A program made the position numbers and the translations under genes. A stretch of 64,000 nucleotides of DNA. It comes from Arthrobacter sunyaminii. GTDB lineage: Bacteria; Actinomycetota; Actinomycetes; Actinomycetales; Micrococcaceae. The first letter of the stretch is position 1. Each line of letters begins with the position of its first letter. Below the pieces are notes generated by a model. It made no database searches. It was not told the DNA's origin and worked only from the letters and a program-made list of their open reading frames with translations. The DNA lies in NCBI RefSeq assembly GCF_018866305.1, contig NZ_CP076456.1, positions 1,178,001-1,242,000 of the forward strand, given 5' to 3'. Below, in pieces: positions 1-8,161 of this stretch.

Positions 1-75
1 CGGGGCCAGACCAATCAGTGAGGCTGCCGCGAGCAGAATGCCGGCCAGAACAGCTGTAATCTTCTTGCGCATCAT
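1..75 (-). CDS. N-terminus of an exported protein (cut by window edge)
   Basis: Twenty-five codons run off the left edge. The translation starts MMRKKITAVLAGILLAAASL: a basic n-region followed by a hydrophobic stretch, so this is a Sec signal peptide or first membrane segment. GGGAG lies 4 nt before the first ATG (75) and 7 nt before the second (72), so the second ATG is an equally good start. The mature part is outside the window and no function can be given. It is divergent from sufS. Confidence 0.55.
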   Translation of the reverse strand, partial: MMRKKITAVLAGILLAAASLIGLAP

Positions 76-170
76 GATCTCCCGCCTGGGTGCCCCCAGC
101 ACCATGTGTGTGCCCCAGCGGCACCTGCGGGTGCAGAGAGCGCCCGCTAAGAAAAGGTTTAGCCGCTGCG
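76..170 (-). other. Stem-loop-rich leader of the exported protein gene
   Basis: The sequence just upstream of the minus-strand start can form three short hairpins: GGTGC/GCACC at 89-103, GTGCC/GGCAC at 110-124 and GCTAA/TTAGC at 146-163. It may be the 5' leader of the exported protein mRNA. I could not match it to a known riboswitch class. The rest of the divergent gap to sufS (171-356) shows nothing I can name. Confidence 0.3.
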
Positions 171-356
171 CCCGGGGGAGAGCATGAGTAGGGGTTACTT
201 GTCTTCCGCCGGACTCCACTCAGCCCTCCACCCGCGTGCCAACTAAGGCCCAACTCACGTGCGCTCGCGGGCGTGCAGTGGGATGATTAGCACAGACTTA
301 TGTGGCGTAATGCAGATTACCCGCGCACACCGACGGCCAGCCAAGGAGTTTTTCCC

Positions 357-1673
357 GTGCCTGTGGTTTCCACCCCCGCTACCCTCAAGCCCGCACCGGA
401 GCTGATGGACAACGCCGAGGTCCTGCGCATCCGCAATGACTTCCCCATCCTGGACCAGCAGGTCAACGGCCATCCGCTGGTCTACCTGGACTCCGGCGCC
501 ACCTCGCAGAACCCGCTCAGCGTGATCGAGGCCGAACAGGAGTTCTACGAACAGCGCAACTCCGCCGTGCACCGCGGCGCGCACACCCTCGCCGTCGCCG
601 CCACGGACGTGTACGAGGACGCCCGCGCCAAGGTGGCCGCGTTCATCAACGCCCGGCCCAATGAGATTGTCTGGACCTCCAACGCCACCGAGGCGCTGAA
701 CCTGGTGGCCTACGCGTTCTCCAACGCCGCCGCCGGCCGCGGGGGAGAGGCCGCCCGCCGCTTCGCGCTGGGCGAGGGCGACGACATTGTGGTCACCGAA
801 ATGGAGCACCACGCCAACCTGATTCCCTGGCAGGAGCTGGCCGCGCGCACCGGCGCCACGCTGAAGTTCATTCCGGTGGACGACGACGGCGCGCTGCAGC
901 TGGAGGAGGCCGAGCGGCTGATCACCGGGCGCACCAAAATCGTGGCATTCACGCACGCCTCCAACGTGCTCGGCACCATCAACCCGGTGGAAACCCTGGT
1001 GACCCTGGCGCACAACGCGGGGGCGCTCGTCGTCCTCGATGCCTGCCAGTCCGTGCCCCACCTGCCGGTGGACGTGAAGGCGCTGGATGTGGATTTCGCT
1101 GCGTTCTCCGGGCACAAGATGCTCGGCCCCACCGGCATCGGCGTGCTCTACGGGAAGGCCGAGCTGCTCAACGCCATGCCGCCGTTCCTCACCGGCGGCT
1201 CCATGATCACCACGGTGACCATGGAAAAGGCCGAGTACCTGCCCGCACCGCAGCGTTTCGAGGCCGGCACGCAGCGCATTTCCCAGGCCATGGCGCTGGG
1301 CACCGCGGTGGACTACCTGAGCGAGACCGGCATGGACCGAATCCACGCATGGGAGGCCACGCTGGGCCAGCGGCTGGTGTCCGGCCTGGAAGCGATCGAG
1401 GGCATCCGCGTGCTCGGTCCCCGCGCCGGCGTGGAGCGGATCGGGTTGGCGGCGTTCGACGTCGACGGCGTCCACTCCCACGACGTGGGCCAGTTCCTGG
1501 ATGACAAGGGCATTGCCGTGCGCGTGGGCCACCACTGCGCGCAGCCGCTGCACCGCCGGCTCGGCCTGATCTCCACCACCCGCGCCAGCACCTACCTGTA
1601 CAACACCACTGACGACGTCGACGCGTTCCTGAACGCGGTGGCCGGCGTGCGTCCGTTTTTTGGAGTGAAGTAA
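357..1673 (+). CDS. sufS: Cysteine desulfurase SufS
   Basis: PLP-dependent class V aminotransferase-fold enzyme that removes sulfur from L-cysteine for Fe-S cluster assembly in the cytoplasm. The PLP-binding Lys is in FSGHKMLGPTG (about K254) and the persulfide Cys in RVGHHCAQP (about C394). The start is placed at GTG 357 because AAGGAG sits 8 nt upstream, giving 438 residues, normal for SufS. An upstream in-frame ATG at 300 lacks a ribosome site. The TAA is immediately followed by the ATG of sufU, so the two are translationally coupled and form the SufS-SufU sulfur transfer pair of Gram-positive bacteria. Other suf genes are not in the window. Confidence 0.95.
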   Translation: MPVVSTPATLKPAPELMDNAEVLRIRNDFPILDQQVNGHPLVYLDSGATSQNPLSVIEAEQEFYEQRNSAVHRGAHTLAVAATDVYEDARAKVAAFINARPNEIVWTSNATEALNLVAYAFSNAAAGRGGEAARRFALGEGDDIVVTEMEHHANLIPWQELAARTGATLKFIPVDDDGALQLEEAERLITGRTKIVAFTHASNVLGTINPVETLVTLAHNAGALVVLDACQSVPHLPVDVKALDVDFAAFSGHKMLGPTGIGVLYGKAELLNAMPPFLTGGSMITTVTMEKAEYLPAPQRFEAGTQRISQAMALGTAVDYLSETGMDRIHAWEATLGQRLVSGLEAIEGIRVLGPRAGVERIGLAAFDVDGVHSHDVGQFLDDKGIAVRVGHHCAQPLHRRLGLISTTRASTYLYNTTDDVDAFLNAVAGVRPFFGVK

Positions 1674-2144
1674 ATGAGCGCCGAGCTGCAGCAGTTGTAC
1701 CAGCAGATCATCCTTGACCATGCCAAGGCCCGTCACGGCGCCGGGCTGGCGGAGGTGCCGGCCGGGGCGAAGTCGGGGGAGAGCCACCAACTGAACCCCA
1801 CCTGCGGTGACGAGATTACGCTGCGCGCGGTGATGGGTGCCGCAGCGGAGAACGACGGCGGTTCCGCGGTTGAGGGCATCAGCTGGGAAGGGCAGGGGTG
1901 CTCCATTTCCATGGCGTCGGCCTCGGTCCTGACCGATCTGGCCGCCGGCATGTCCCGGGACGAAGTGATGGACCTGGTGGAGAACTTCCGTGAGGTGATG
2001 CGCTCCCGCGGCACCGTGGAGGCGGACGAGGAGGTGCTCGGCGACGCCGCTGCGTTCTCCGGCGTTTCCCGCTATCCAGCGCGGGTTAAGTGCGCCATGC
2101 TCGCCTGGGTGGCGCTGGAGGAAGCGCTGCTCGCCGCTAACTGA
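1674..2144 (+). CDS. sufU: SUF system protein SufU, zinc-dependent sulfurtransferase
   Basis: SufU, 156 residues, accepts the persulfide sulfur from SufS. In this family a zinc ion bound by three Cys and one Asp is exchanged during transfer. The expected ligands are visible: C44 and D46 in NPTCGD, C76 in GQGCSIS and C140 in VKCAML. It starts directly after the sufS stop codon with no spacer, so it is coupled to sufS. Length and motif spacing are typical and nothing is missing. Confidence 0.93.
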   Translation: MSAELQQLYQQIILDHAKARHGAGLAEVPAGAKSGESHQLNPTCGDEITLRAVMGAAAENDGGSAVEGISWEGQGCSISMASASVLTDLAAGMSRDEVMDLVENFREVMRSRGTVEADEEVLGDAAAFSGVSRYPARVKCAMLAWVALEEALLAAN

Positions 2145-2263
2145 CGCCGAGGCGCGTCGGGTCCGCGGCATCCCTCCCACCCGGCTGCACAACCCGGCAT
2201 CCCGAGTCAGGGTCCAAGTACGGACAGCGAGCGGCACCGTCAGAACGCCGCTTTGGTGCGCAG

Positions 2264-3004
2264 CTAGGAACGCCGGAGCCGGGTGCGGCCGAGAAGAATC
2301 ATCACGTTGGTGAGGAAAGCCATCCGCGCCTTCAGGATGGCGGGCACGCCGCGGACCTTGTCCGGGGTCAGGTTGCCGCCGTGCAGCCGGTGCAGCACGG
2401 TGTCCTCCTCCAGATACCGAATGCTGCCGGCAAGGTTTCCGGCCATGGCCAGCCACTGGTCGTGGGACTCACGCAGGTAGCCGGGGAACGGCAGCGCCTG
2501 GTTCAGGAACTCGGCCCGCAGTGCCATGGCGCAGCCCCAGTGCAGCCGGTAGCCCACCACAATGCCCAGCACGTTCGCCGCATGGCGGGATGAGTCGGCG
2601 GCCCGCAGCCGGATCTGATGAAACCGTCCCGGCGGGGCGCCGAAATGCCGGCAGTTGGACACCACCACCATGTCCTCCTGCAGCGCCTTGAGCATTCTGT
2701 CCACCCGGCCGGGCAGCCAGATATCGTCCTGGTCGGAGAGGAACAGGAAGTCGCCGACGGCCTCGCGCAGCGCCCGCTCAAAGGTCTTCACCTGGCCCAG
2801 GTTCTGCTCGTTCCGCAGCAACCGGATGCGAGGATCAGCCACTGCTGCCACCACGGTGGCCGTGCCGTCGGAGGAGCAGTCATCCACCACTAGGACTTCA
2901 TCGGTGTCGCTGAGTTCGGACAGGATGGAGCGCAGCTGCTCTTCGATGTAGGCGGAGCCGTTGTAAGCAGCCAGACAGACGCTGATCCGAACGTGGTTCC
3001 GCAT
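2264..3004 (-). CDS. Family 2 glycosyltransferase (rhamnosyltransferase-like)
   Basis: GT-A fold transferase of about 246 residues. The N-terminus carries the nucleotide-binding strand (RISVCLAAYNG), then DDCSSDGT and the metal-binding acidic motif in FLSDQDDIWLPGR, typical of the WcaA/RfbF-like group that adds a sugar to a polysaccharide precursor. The ATG at 3004 is chosen because the fold begins immediately after it; the frame stays open to a GTG at 3103, and no start has a convincing ribosome site. It is convergent with sufU and lies just outside the polysaccharide locus beginning at ugd, so it may supply a side-chain sugar. Donor and acceptor cannot be read from sequence. Confidence 0.8.
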   Translation of the reverse strand: MRNHVRISVCLAAYNGSAYIEEQLRSILSELSDTDEVLVVDDCSSDGTATVVAAVADPRIRLLRNEQNLGQVKTFERALREAVGDFLFLSDQDDIWLPGRVDRMLKALQEDMVVVSNCRHFGAPPGRFHQIRLRAADSSRHAANVLGIVVGYRLHWGCAMALRAEFLNQALPFPGYLRESHDQWLAMAGNLAGSIRYLEEDTVLHRLHGGNLTPDKVRGVPAILKARMAFLTNVMILLGRTRLRRS

Positions 3005-3185
3005 GGGGGAGCCCAGCCCTTCTGCCGGCACGCGCTGCGGTGCAGCGTCGAATGGGGATTGGCCGGAGCCTACCGTGGCGGGAGGAACACCGGAACAGTG
3101 CACTCGGCATCTTGGCTCTTGTGCGCGTAGGGCGGGGCGCGAAAGCGAGTAGCAACCACCGTTTTGGAGTTCAGGGCGGGGTCAT

Positions 3186-3335
3186 ATGTTCGAATGCATG
3201 GACACACTTGAGCCCACCAGAGAATGGCGCCGGAAGCACTACCGGCGTACGAGCCGCGAGTGGCTCACTCTCGCCGGATTGGCACTGCTGGTCATGGTCA
3301 CCACGGTGGTGGTGGCGGCAGCCTTTGCCCGCTGA
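3186..3335 (+). CDS. Small single-pass membrane protein
   Basis: Forty-nine codons starting at ATG 3186, with a second possible ATG at 3198. The product has a short charged N-terminus (TREWRRKHYRRTSREW) and one hydrophobic segment ending in FAR. The stretch GGCGGGG precedes the first ATG. Family unknown. The REWR-type basic N-terminus plus single membrane helix resembles the 47-residue protein at 39399-39542. The evidence is the positive-inside pattern and a start with a plausible ribosome site. Confidence 0.45.
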   Translation: MFECMDTLEPTREWRRKHYRRTSREWLTLAGLALLVMVTTVVVAAAFAR

Positions 3336-3356
3336 TCCTGGCAGGGAGCCCGGAGA

Positions 3357-3623
3357 TTATGCGGCCTTAGTGAGGGCGTCCGGTGAAACCGAACTCTCCT
3401 GGGAGGCTGGTGCGAGCTGTTCTGCATCATCAATTGGCTGATTTCGGCGGCGTGCCGAACCGACCGTGATGAGTCCGGTGAGCATCCCGGCCAGCCCTAC
3501 CAAGGCCCAGATGATCATGCCGGTGCTGGCGAAAAGGCCCGAAATTGGAAGTGCTGAGACTGATGCTGCTGAAAGCAAGAAATTCCCCCAGGAATTTGGT
3601 GTCGTAAACGAGACTGTTGCGCT
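3357..3623 (-). pseudogene. Orphan C-terminal sorting-signal-like fragment
   Basis: An open frame between stops encodes ASTG followed by a hydrophobic helix (MIIWALVGLAGMLTGLI) and SARRR, the order found at the C-terminus of sortase-anchored surface proteins. A 30-residue tail follows the arginines, which is abnormal for a sorting signal. No ATG or GTG with a good ribosome site precedes it; a TTG at 3578 has GGGGGA upstream and would give 73 residues. I read it as the remnant of a lost surface protein or a small membrane protein. It lies between the small protein at 3186 and ugd. Confidence 0.3.
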
Positions 3624-3697
3624 CTAACCGGTTCCGCCGTTTGGCACGGCGAGCAGATTGATCTTAGCAGGGCTTTACCGCTGCGGATAGGGGTAGA

Positions 3698-3747
3698 AAC
3701 CAATGTGCTGCAGGACCCAGAGAAATTGGTCCTACAGTACATTGGTT
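3698..3747. repeat. Long imperfect inverted repeat
   Basis: Arms of 20 bp (3698-3717 and 3728-3747) pair at 18 Watson-Crick positions plus one G-T wobble and one mismatch, around a 10-nt loop. It lies just past the 3' end of ugd. No T-run follows on either strand, so it is not a classical intrinsic terminator, although it could still end ugd transcripts or be a small mobile-element remnant. Confidence 0.6.
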
Positions 3748-3767
3748 AAAGCTTATTCCCTGGCGAG

Positions 3768-5081
3768 CTACGGGCGGCCCATGCCTTTAAAGTTCCAGCC
3801 TGCTTCGCGCCAGGCTGCGGAATCCAGGACATTGCGGCCGTCAATGATGTTCTTTTCCGTGACCAGCGCGCCAACGGTCCGGGGATCCAGCGCTCGGTAT
3901 TCCTTCCATTCCGTCAAAAGCACCAGCGCATGGGCGCGTTCGATGGCGTTTTCTGTGATGGGCTCGTAGCCCAGTTCCGGGAAGCGGCCTTTGGCATTCG
4001 ACAGTGCTTCGGGGTCGGTCACCGTGACAGTGGCACCCTGCAGTTGCATCTGTGCTGCAGCACTGAGCGCAGGGGAGTCCCGGACGTCATCGCTGTCGGG
4101 CTTGAAAGCAGCGCCCAGAATGGTGACGCGCTTGCCCATGAGTGAACCGCCGCAGATCTCCCGGGTCATTTCCACCACACGTGTGCGGCGGCGCATGTTG
4201 ATCGTATCCACTTCGCGCAGGAAGGTCAGCGCCTGGTCTGCGCCAAGCTCGCCGGCGCGGGCCATGAAGGCGCGAATATCCTTCGGCAGGCAGCCGCCGC
4301 CGAAACCGACTCCGGCGTTCAGGAATTTACGGCCGATCCGGTCGTCCATACCGATGGCATCAGCCAAAGCTGTGACATCTGCCCCGGCGGCATCACAAAC
4401 TTCGGCCATGGCGTTGATGAAGCTAATTTTGGTGGCCAGGAAAGAGTTGGCGGCCGTCTTGACCAGCTCAGCAGTGGCGTAGTCCACCACAAGGCGCGGA
4501 GTGCCGGTCGACAGAGGAGTGGCGTACACCTCGTCCAGTGCAGCGACGGCAGATGTGCCGGGATCGCCATTCGGGACTCCGTAGACAAAACGGTCCGGGG
4601 TGAGAGTGTCCTGCACAGCGTGACCTTCACGGAGGAACTCGGGGTTCCACACCAGGATCGCCTCCGGTGCCGATTCCTGCAGACCCTCAGCCAGACGTGC
4701 CGCAGTCCCGACCGGAACGGTGGACTTTCCTACCACCACGTTACCGGGCTTGAGATAAGGAGCTAAGGAAGAGAATGCAGCATCCACGAAACGGAGGTCC
4801 GCGGCATATTCACCTTTGCGCTGCGGTGTTCCCACACAGACAAAATGAACATCTGCACCTGCGGCGTCAGCCATGTCCGTGCTGAAGCTCAGCCGCCCGG
4901 AGGCAATAGACTCGGTCAGCAGCTCCGGCAGGCCCGGTTCAAAGAAGGGCGCCCGGCCGGAGGTGAGTTCGCTGATTTTTGCCTGGTCAACGTCAATTCC
5001 CACAACGTCGTGCCCGAGTTTTGCCATGGACGCAGCGTGCACGGCTCCCAGATAGCCGCAGCCGATGACAGATATACGCAC
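3768..5081 (-). CDS. ugd: UDP-glucose 6-dehydrogenase
   Basis: Oxidises UDP-glucose to UDP-glucuronate with two NAD+, giving an acidic sugar donor for exopolysaccharide. The 437-residue protein shows the NAD-binding GCGYLGAVHA at the N-terminus, GKSTVPVGT (about 118-126), the NPEFLREG motif (146-153) and the catalytic Cys at about C264 in GFGGGCLPKD. A Leu replaces the more usual Phe after the catalytic Cys. GTG start at 5081 preceded by AGGGGA. It is the minus-strand terminal gene of the polysaccharide locus, separated from the next gene by a terminator hairpin, so it has its own transcript. Confidence 0.93.
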   Translation of the reverse strand: MRISVIGCGYLGAVHAASMAKLGHDVVGIDVDQAKISELTSGRAPFFEPGLPELLTESIASGRLSFSTDMADAAGADVHFVCVGTPQRKGEYAADLRFVDAAFSSLAPYLKPGNVVVGKSTVPVGTAARLAEGLQESAPEAILVWNPEFLREGHAVQDTLTPDRFVYGVPNGDPGTSAVAALDEVYATPLSTGTPRLVVDYATAELVKTAANSFLATKISFINAMAEVCDAAGADVTALADAIGMDDRIGRKFLNAGVGFGGGCLPKDIRAFMARAGELGADQALTFLREVDTINMRRRTRVVEMTREICGGSLMGKRVTILGAAFKPDSDDVRDSPALSAAAQMQLQGATVTVTDPEALSNAKGRFPELGYEPITENAIERAHALVLLTEWKEYRALDPRTVGALVTEKNIIDGRNVLDSAAWREAGWNFKGMGRP

Positions 5082-5168
5082 GGTTCCCCTAAATAAATTT
5101 CATGCAGATCAAAAAGTGTTGGCGTCGTCTGTGGTTTTCCATTACGGCGCCAAATTAAGACACAAGTC

Positions 5169-5202
5169 GGGAGGGCAGAAACCATATGGTTTCCGCCCTC
5201 CC
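5169..5202 (-). terminator. Terminator of the LAXTG surface protein gene
   Basis: GGGAGGGC/GCCCTCCC arms continue through one mismatch into GAAACCAT/ATGGTTTC, giving a 17-bp-long stem. On the minus strand it is followed by a T-richer stretch. It lies 22 nt after the stop at 5224, separating that gene from ugd. Confidence 0.75.
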
Positions 5203-5223
5203 GGTTTACGAGATAAAACTGAG

Positions 5224-5784
5224 TTATGCGTTCTTGCGGCGCGCTACGGCAACCGAGGCAACGCCGGCACCAACGGCTACGATGCCTGCCGCGCCCCAGA
5301 GAAGCATGGCCGAGTCGGCGCCGGTGTCGGCAAGGTCACCATCGTTATCAGAACCACCACTGCTGGCACCTTCCGCGAAGGACGGATCGACGGAAACAAC
5401 AGCGGTGACAACCTTGCCCGATTCCAGACCGGTGGCTGTCAGAGTGTAAGTTCCAGCCTCACCCAGGGTGATATCAGTGCTGAATCCACCCTGTGCGTCT
5501 GCATTGGTAGTGAAGGTGTTGATCAGTTCGGCCAAGATGATGACGCCGTTGACGCCGGCACCGGGAACTACAACAGGAGCGTTGTCGTAATCGACGTCAA
5601 TTCGGATGGCTTCACCCGGGGTAAAACCGGTTCCGCTGAAGCTTACGGTGGCGCCGGGGGCTACCGTTGCGTCGCTGACGCCGCCGGGAACCGGAGCCGG
5701 GTAGTTCTCGACGGCATTAGCGGCGCCGGCACCGAAGAAGGCGAGCGATCCAGCGAGGACCAGAGCGGATGCGGTTTTTTTCAT
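5224..5784 (-). CDS. LAXTG-anchored secreted surface protein
   Basis: 186 residues from ATG 5784, with GGGGAG 6 nt upstream. A signal peptide (MKKTASALVLAGSLAFFGAG, cleavage near ANA) precedes an Ig-like beta-rich domain (VAPGATVSFSGTGFTPGE) often seen in actinobacterial wall proteins. The C-terminus has LADTG, a hydrophobic helix and a basic ARRKNA tail. LAXTG is the motif of class E sortases of high-GC Gram-positives, so the protein is predicted to be covalently wall-anchored. No sortase is in the window. It lies beside the polysaccharide genes and may be displayed with them; its ligand is unknown. Confidence 0.8.
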   Translation of the reverse strand: MKKTASALVLAGSLAFFGAGAANAVENYPAPVPGGVSDATVAPGATVSFSGTGFTPGEAIRIDVDYDNAPVVVPGAGVNGVIILAELINTFTTNADAQGGFSTDITLGEAGTYTLTATGLESGKVVTAVVSVDPSFAEGASSGGSDNDGDLADTGADSAMLLWGAAGIVAVGAGVASVAVARRKNA

Positions 5785-6246
5785 ATGAGACTCCCCAAGC
5801 GATTGATAAAGACTGGTGTAGGTACTGACTGGTCCGGTCCTCACCAACAACTCATGAAAACCGACCGAACTTCTAAATCTGTGTCCATCCGGGAGTTCGC
5901 CCCAGCACCACCGGGCGACATTTGATATCAATATAGTCCAGTGGAAACGCTCCTTAGGCTAACAGGTACTTTCGTGAGTTCCAAGCGAAGTGTGTTAGAT
6001 AGCTGAATATCCACAAGATCACGGGCTCCTTTCGTCGAGTGAAGCAACTCCTCAACCGACTGGACGCTAGGAGCTACACGAAGAAGACACGACTGAAAGC
6101 CATGACCTGTGCTTGCGGAACTGAGAAAAAGCTATCATTGATCTTTATGGTAACCGGCAGTTCGAATTTGTACCCACGAACGGAAACTGTGAATTCACTG
6201 GGGTTGGGAAGGCGTGTATACCAGCACCTGGCTCAACGTTCACCGA
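5785..6246. other. Intergenic region of 460 bp with no recognised gene
   Basis: This separates the LAXTG gene from the DUF4012 gene, both on the minus strand. It is AT-richer than the surroundings. I see no RNA gene, repeat or strong hairpin. It presumably holds the promoter and 5' leader of the surface protein gene, but no consensus elements are clear. Confidence 0.4.
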
Positions 6247-8124
6247 TCATCGGCACGAGCTGTCGAACTCCGGCGGTAGCAGGACATCCTCCAGCGGCTG
6301 GATGCCGGGGGTTAACCGCAGTTGAGGTTCGGATTCCTGTACGACCTGAAAAAATGTCACTTCCAAAACCGCGTTCTCTCCTGGACCAAGTTCTGTTGTC
6401 ACCGTGCCCAGCGGGCGCTGCCCATGCTTGCCGGCGCCAAAAGGTACCTTCTCACCGTTCAGGGTGGCGCTTTCCACCAGAGCTTGCGCGGGTCCGTACA
6501 CCACGTTGTTGGTGCGGACGCGGCCCGGGGCAACGTTGAATACGCCCGCGCCGGTGACATAGTCCGGTAGGCTGGTGGCTGCATCCTCCGGTGCCGTGTT
6601 CGCGACGGTCAGGCGCACGGTGTAACGACTGTAACCATCGGGCTGGCAAGTTTTACGTAGCTGGGCCGTCCGCTTTACGTAATAGTCCATCTTGGCGCCC
6701 GTGCCGTCATTAAAGTAAGCACCAAATGTGGCCCCGCCCGAGCCGGATCCGGTTACCGATCCGGCCAAGGCAGTGGAACTGATGATGTTCTGCTCGCCCG
6801 CATGGCTGGACCAAAGGTAGAGTCGACGGTCCTCCACGCTACTGGTCAGGGCCCTGAGTAGCTGGGTCTCGTCCCCGCCGCCGGCGGTAAAGGCGGCGAA
6901 TACCTCTCCAGCCACCGCGGCGAAGTAGGCATCCTGAAGCTCTGGCTCCTCGATCTCCCGGTAAACGTCGGAGAGCAAGGTGGATATCACATTTTCCTGC
7001 GTCAAGGAGGTCGGTAGATCGGTGCCCTGCAGCAGGCGGAGGACTTCGGGGTCCGTGAGTTCCACGGGGCCCGTCACATCCAGTAGACGGGACAGCACCA
7101 CGGGGTCGAGGGCCAGCACACCGTCCACGGTCTGGCCTTCGTGCCGGCTGTCCCACATCCGCTTAGCTGTCTCGGCGGCTGTGGGGAAGTCGGGGGTGAG
7201 GTTTACGTTCTGCATTTGCACACCGAGCCGCGCCGAGTAGATCGCGACCTGTTCCGGGTCGACCTCTAGAGGCGGGATGAACCGGTCAATGGCGCCAGCG
7301 CTGCTCTGCTCGCCCAGCTCAAGGCGGCCGTCTACCACCTTCAGTATCGCCAGTGCCCCAGGAATACCCCCTGTTGCGCGGGCCTCTCCATTGTTCTGAA
7401 TCAGTATGAGGTAATTGCGCGGCTCGCTGGCTCCTAGCATAGGTGGGAGGAGTTGTCCGGCCGCTGAAGCGGTTTCCAAGGCCTCGCCGATATCTCCCAG
7501 CTGTGTGGTTGCCGCGTCAACGGCATTGGCGACCTCCGGGATCAGCCTTTCGGTATTAATTGCCGCAAGCCGCTCATGGGAGAGCTGAACGGTGTTGGCT
7601 GACGCGGTGAGGATGGGCGCAGCATCCTGCAGCTGCCCAACATCTATCCGACCATCTGTGGGGGAGAGCGCCCGCCAATCAAAGGAATCGTATCTGGCCA
7701 GGAGGGGACCTACCGCCCGGGCTGCCACGTCATCGGCGGAGACTACAGCTTCGGTGACGGCCTGAAAGTTCGGGCCTACGACGGGAACGACAGCTGCGGC
7801 TTTCCACAGCGGTCCGGTGGCGGTGGCGCGGGCCGAACTTATCTGCTCCTGCATCGCATCGAACGTCTGTTTTACCTCGGTCGACCTGCCGTCTTGAAGC
7901 TGATTACGAATCTGGGGAAGAGCCGCGACGACCTGCTCCAGCTCGTCGCGAACAGTGTTAGCCTGGTGCGTCAGCAGAACCCCGCAACCAAGTGCAACCG
8001 CGCCCAACGAGGTAAGGCCAAGGCCTGTCACAATGAGCGTTCTGCGGCATCGTTTGGCCAGCCTCTTTCGTGGACCTGCAGCTGATGCCACCATCGTAGC
8101 GGGGTCGTTGGTATTGGGGATCAT
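6247..8124 (-). CDS. DUF4012 domain protein of the polysaccharide locus
   Basis: 625 residues from ATG 8124, with AAAGG 8-9 nt upstream. A basic N-terminus (GPRKRLAKRCRR) is followed by one membrane helix and a long extracytoplasmic region that contains the DUF4012 signature around NYLILIQNNGEARATGGIPG. DUF4012 proteins are repeatedly found in capsule or exopolysaccharide loci of Actinobacteria. By similarity in overall plan, a role in transferring or attaching glycopolymer to the wall has been suspected, but this is not established and I do not assign a reaction. It follows the sugar transferase gene in the same direction with a 37-bp gap. Confidence 0.8.
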   Translation of the reverse strand: MIPNTNDPATMVASAAGPRKRLAKRCRRTLIVTGLGLTSLGAVALGCGVLLTHQANTVRDELEQVVAALPQIRNQLQDGRSTEVKQTFDAMQEQISSARATATGPLWKAAAVVPVVGPNFQAVTEAVVSADDVAARAVGPLLARYDSFDWRALSPTDGRIDVGQLQDAAPILTASANTVQLSHERLAAINTERLIPEVANAVDAATTQLGDIGEALETASAAGQLLPPMLGASEPRNYLILIQNNGEARATGGIPGALAILKVVDGRLELGEQSSAGAIDRFIPPLEVDPEQVAIYSARLGVQMQNVNLTPDFPTAAETAKRMWDSRHEGQTVDGVLALDPVVLSRLLDVTGPVELTDPEVLRLLQGTDLPTSLTQENVISTLLSDVYREIEEPELQDAYFAAVAGEVFAAFTAGGGDETQLLRALTSSVEDRRLYLWSSHAGEQNIISSTALAGSVTGSGSGGATFGAYFNDGTGAKMDYYVKRTAQLRKTCQPDGYSRYTVRLTVANTAPEDAATSLPDYVTGAGVFNVAPGRVRTNNVVYGPAQALVESATLNGEKVPFGAGKHGQRPLGTVTTELGPGENAVLEVTFFQVVQESEPQLRLTPGIQPLEDVLLPPEFDSSCR

Positions 8125-8161
8125 GATTAGGCCTTTTGTGGAAACGGAGTCAACGGTCTTA

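Noticed and set aside
76..256. c-di-AMP (ydaO-type) riboswitch before the exported protein gene
   Set aside because: Hairpins are present but the conserved ydaO core could not be found by eye.
255..2456. 733-residue minus-strand frame opposite sufS and sufU
   Set aside because: Antisense of two well-recognised genes; composition is His/Gly/Val-rich as expected of a GC-rich shadow.
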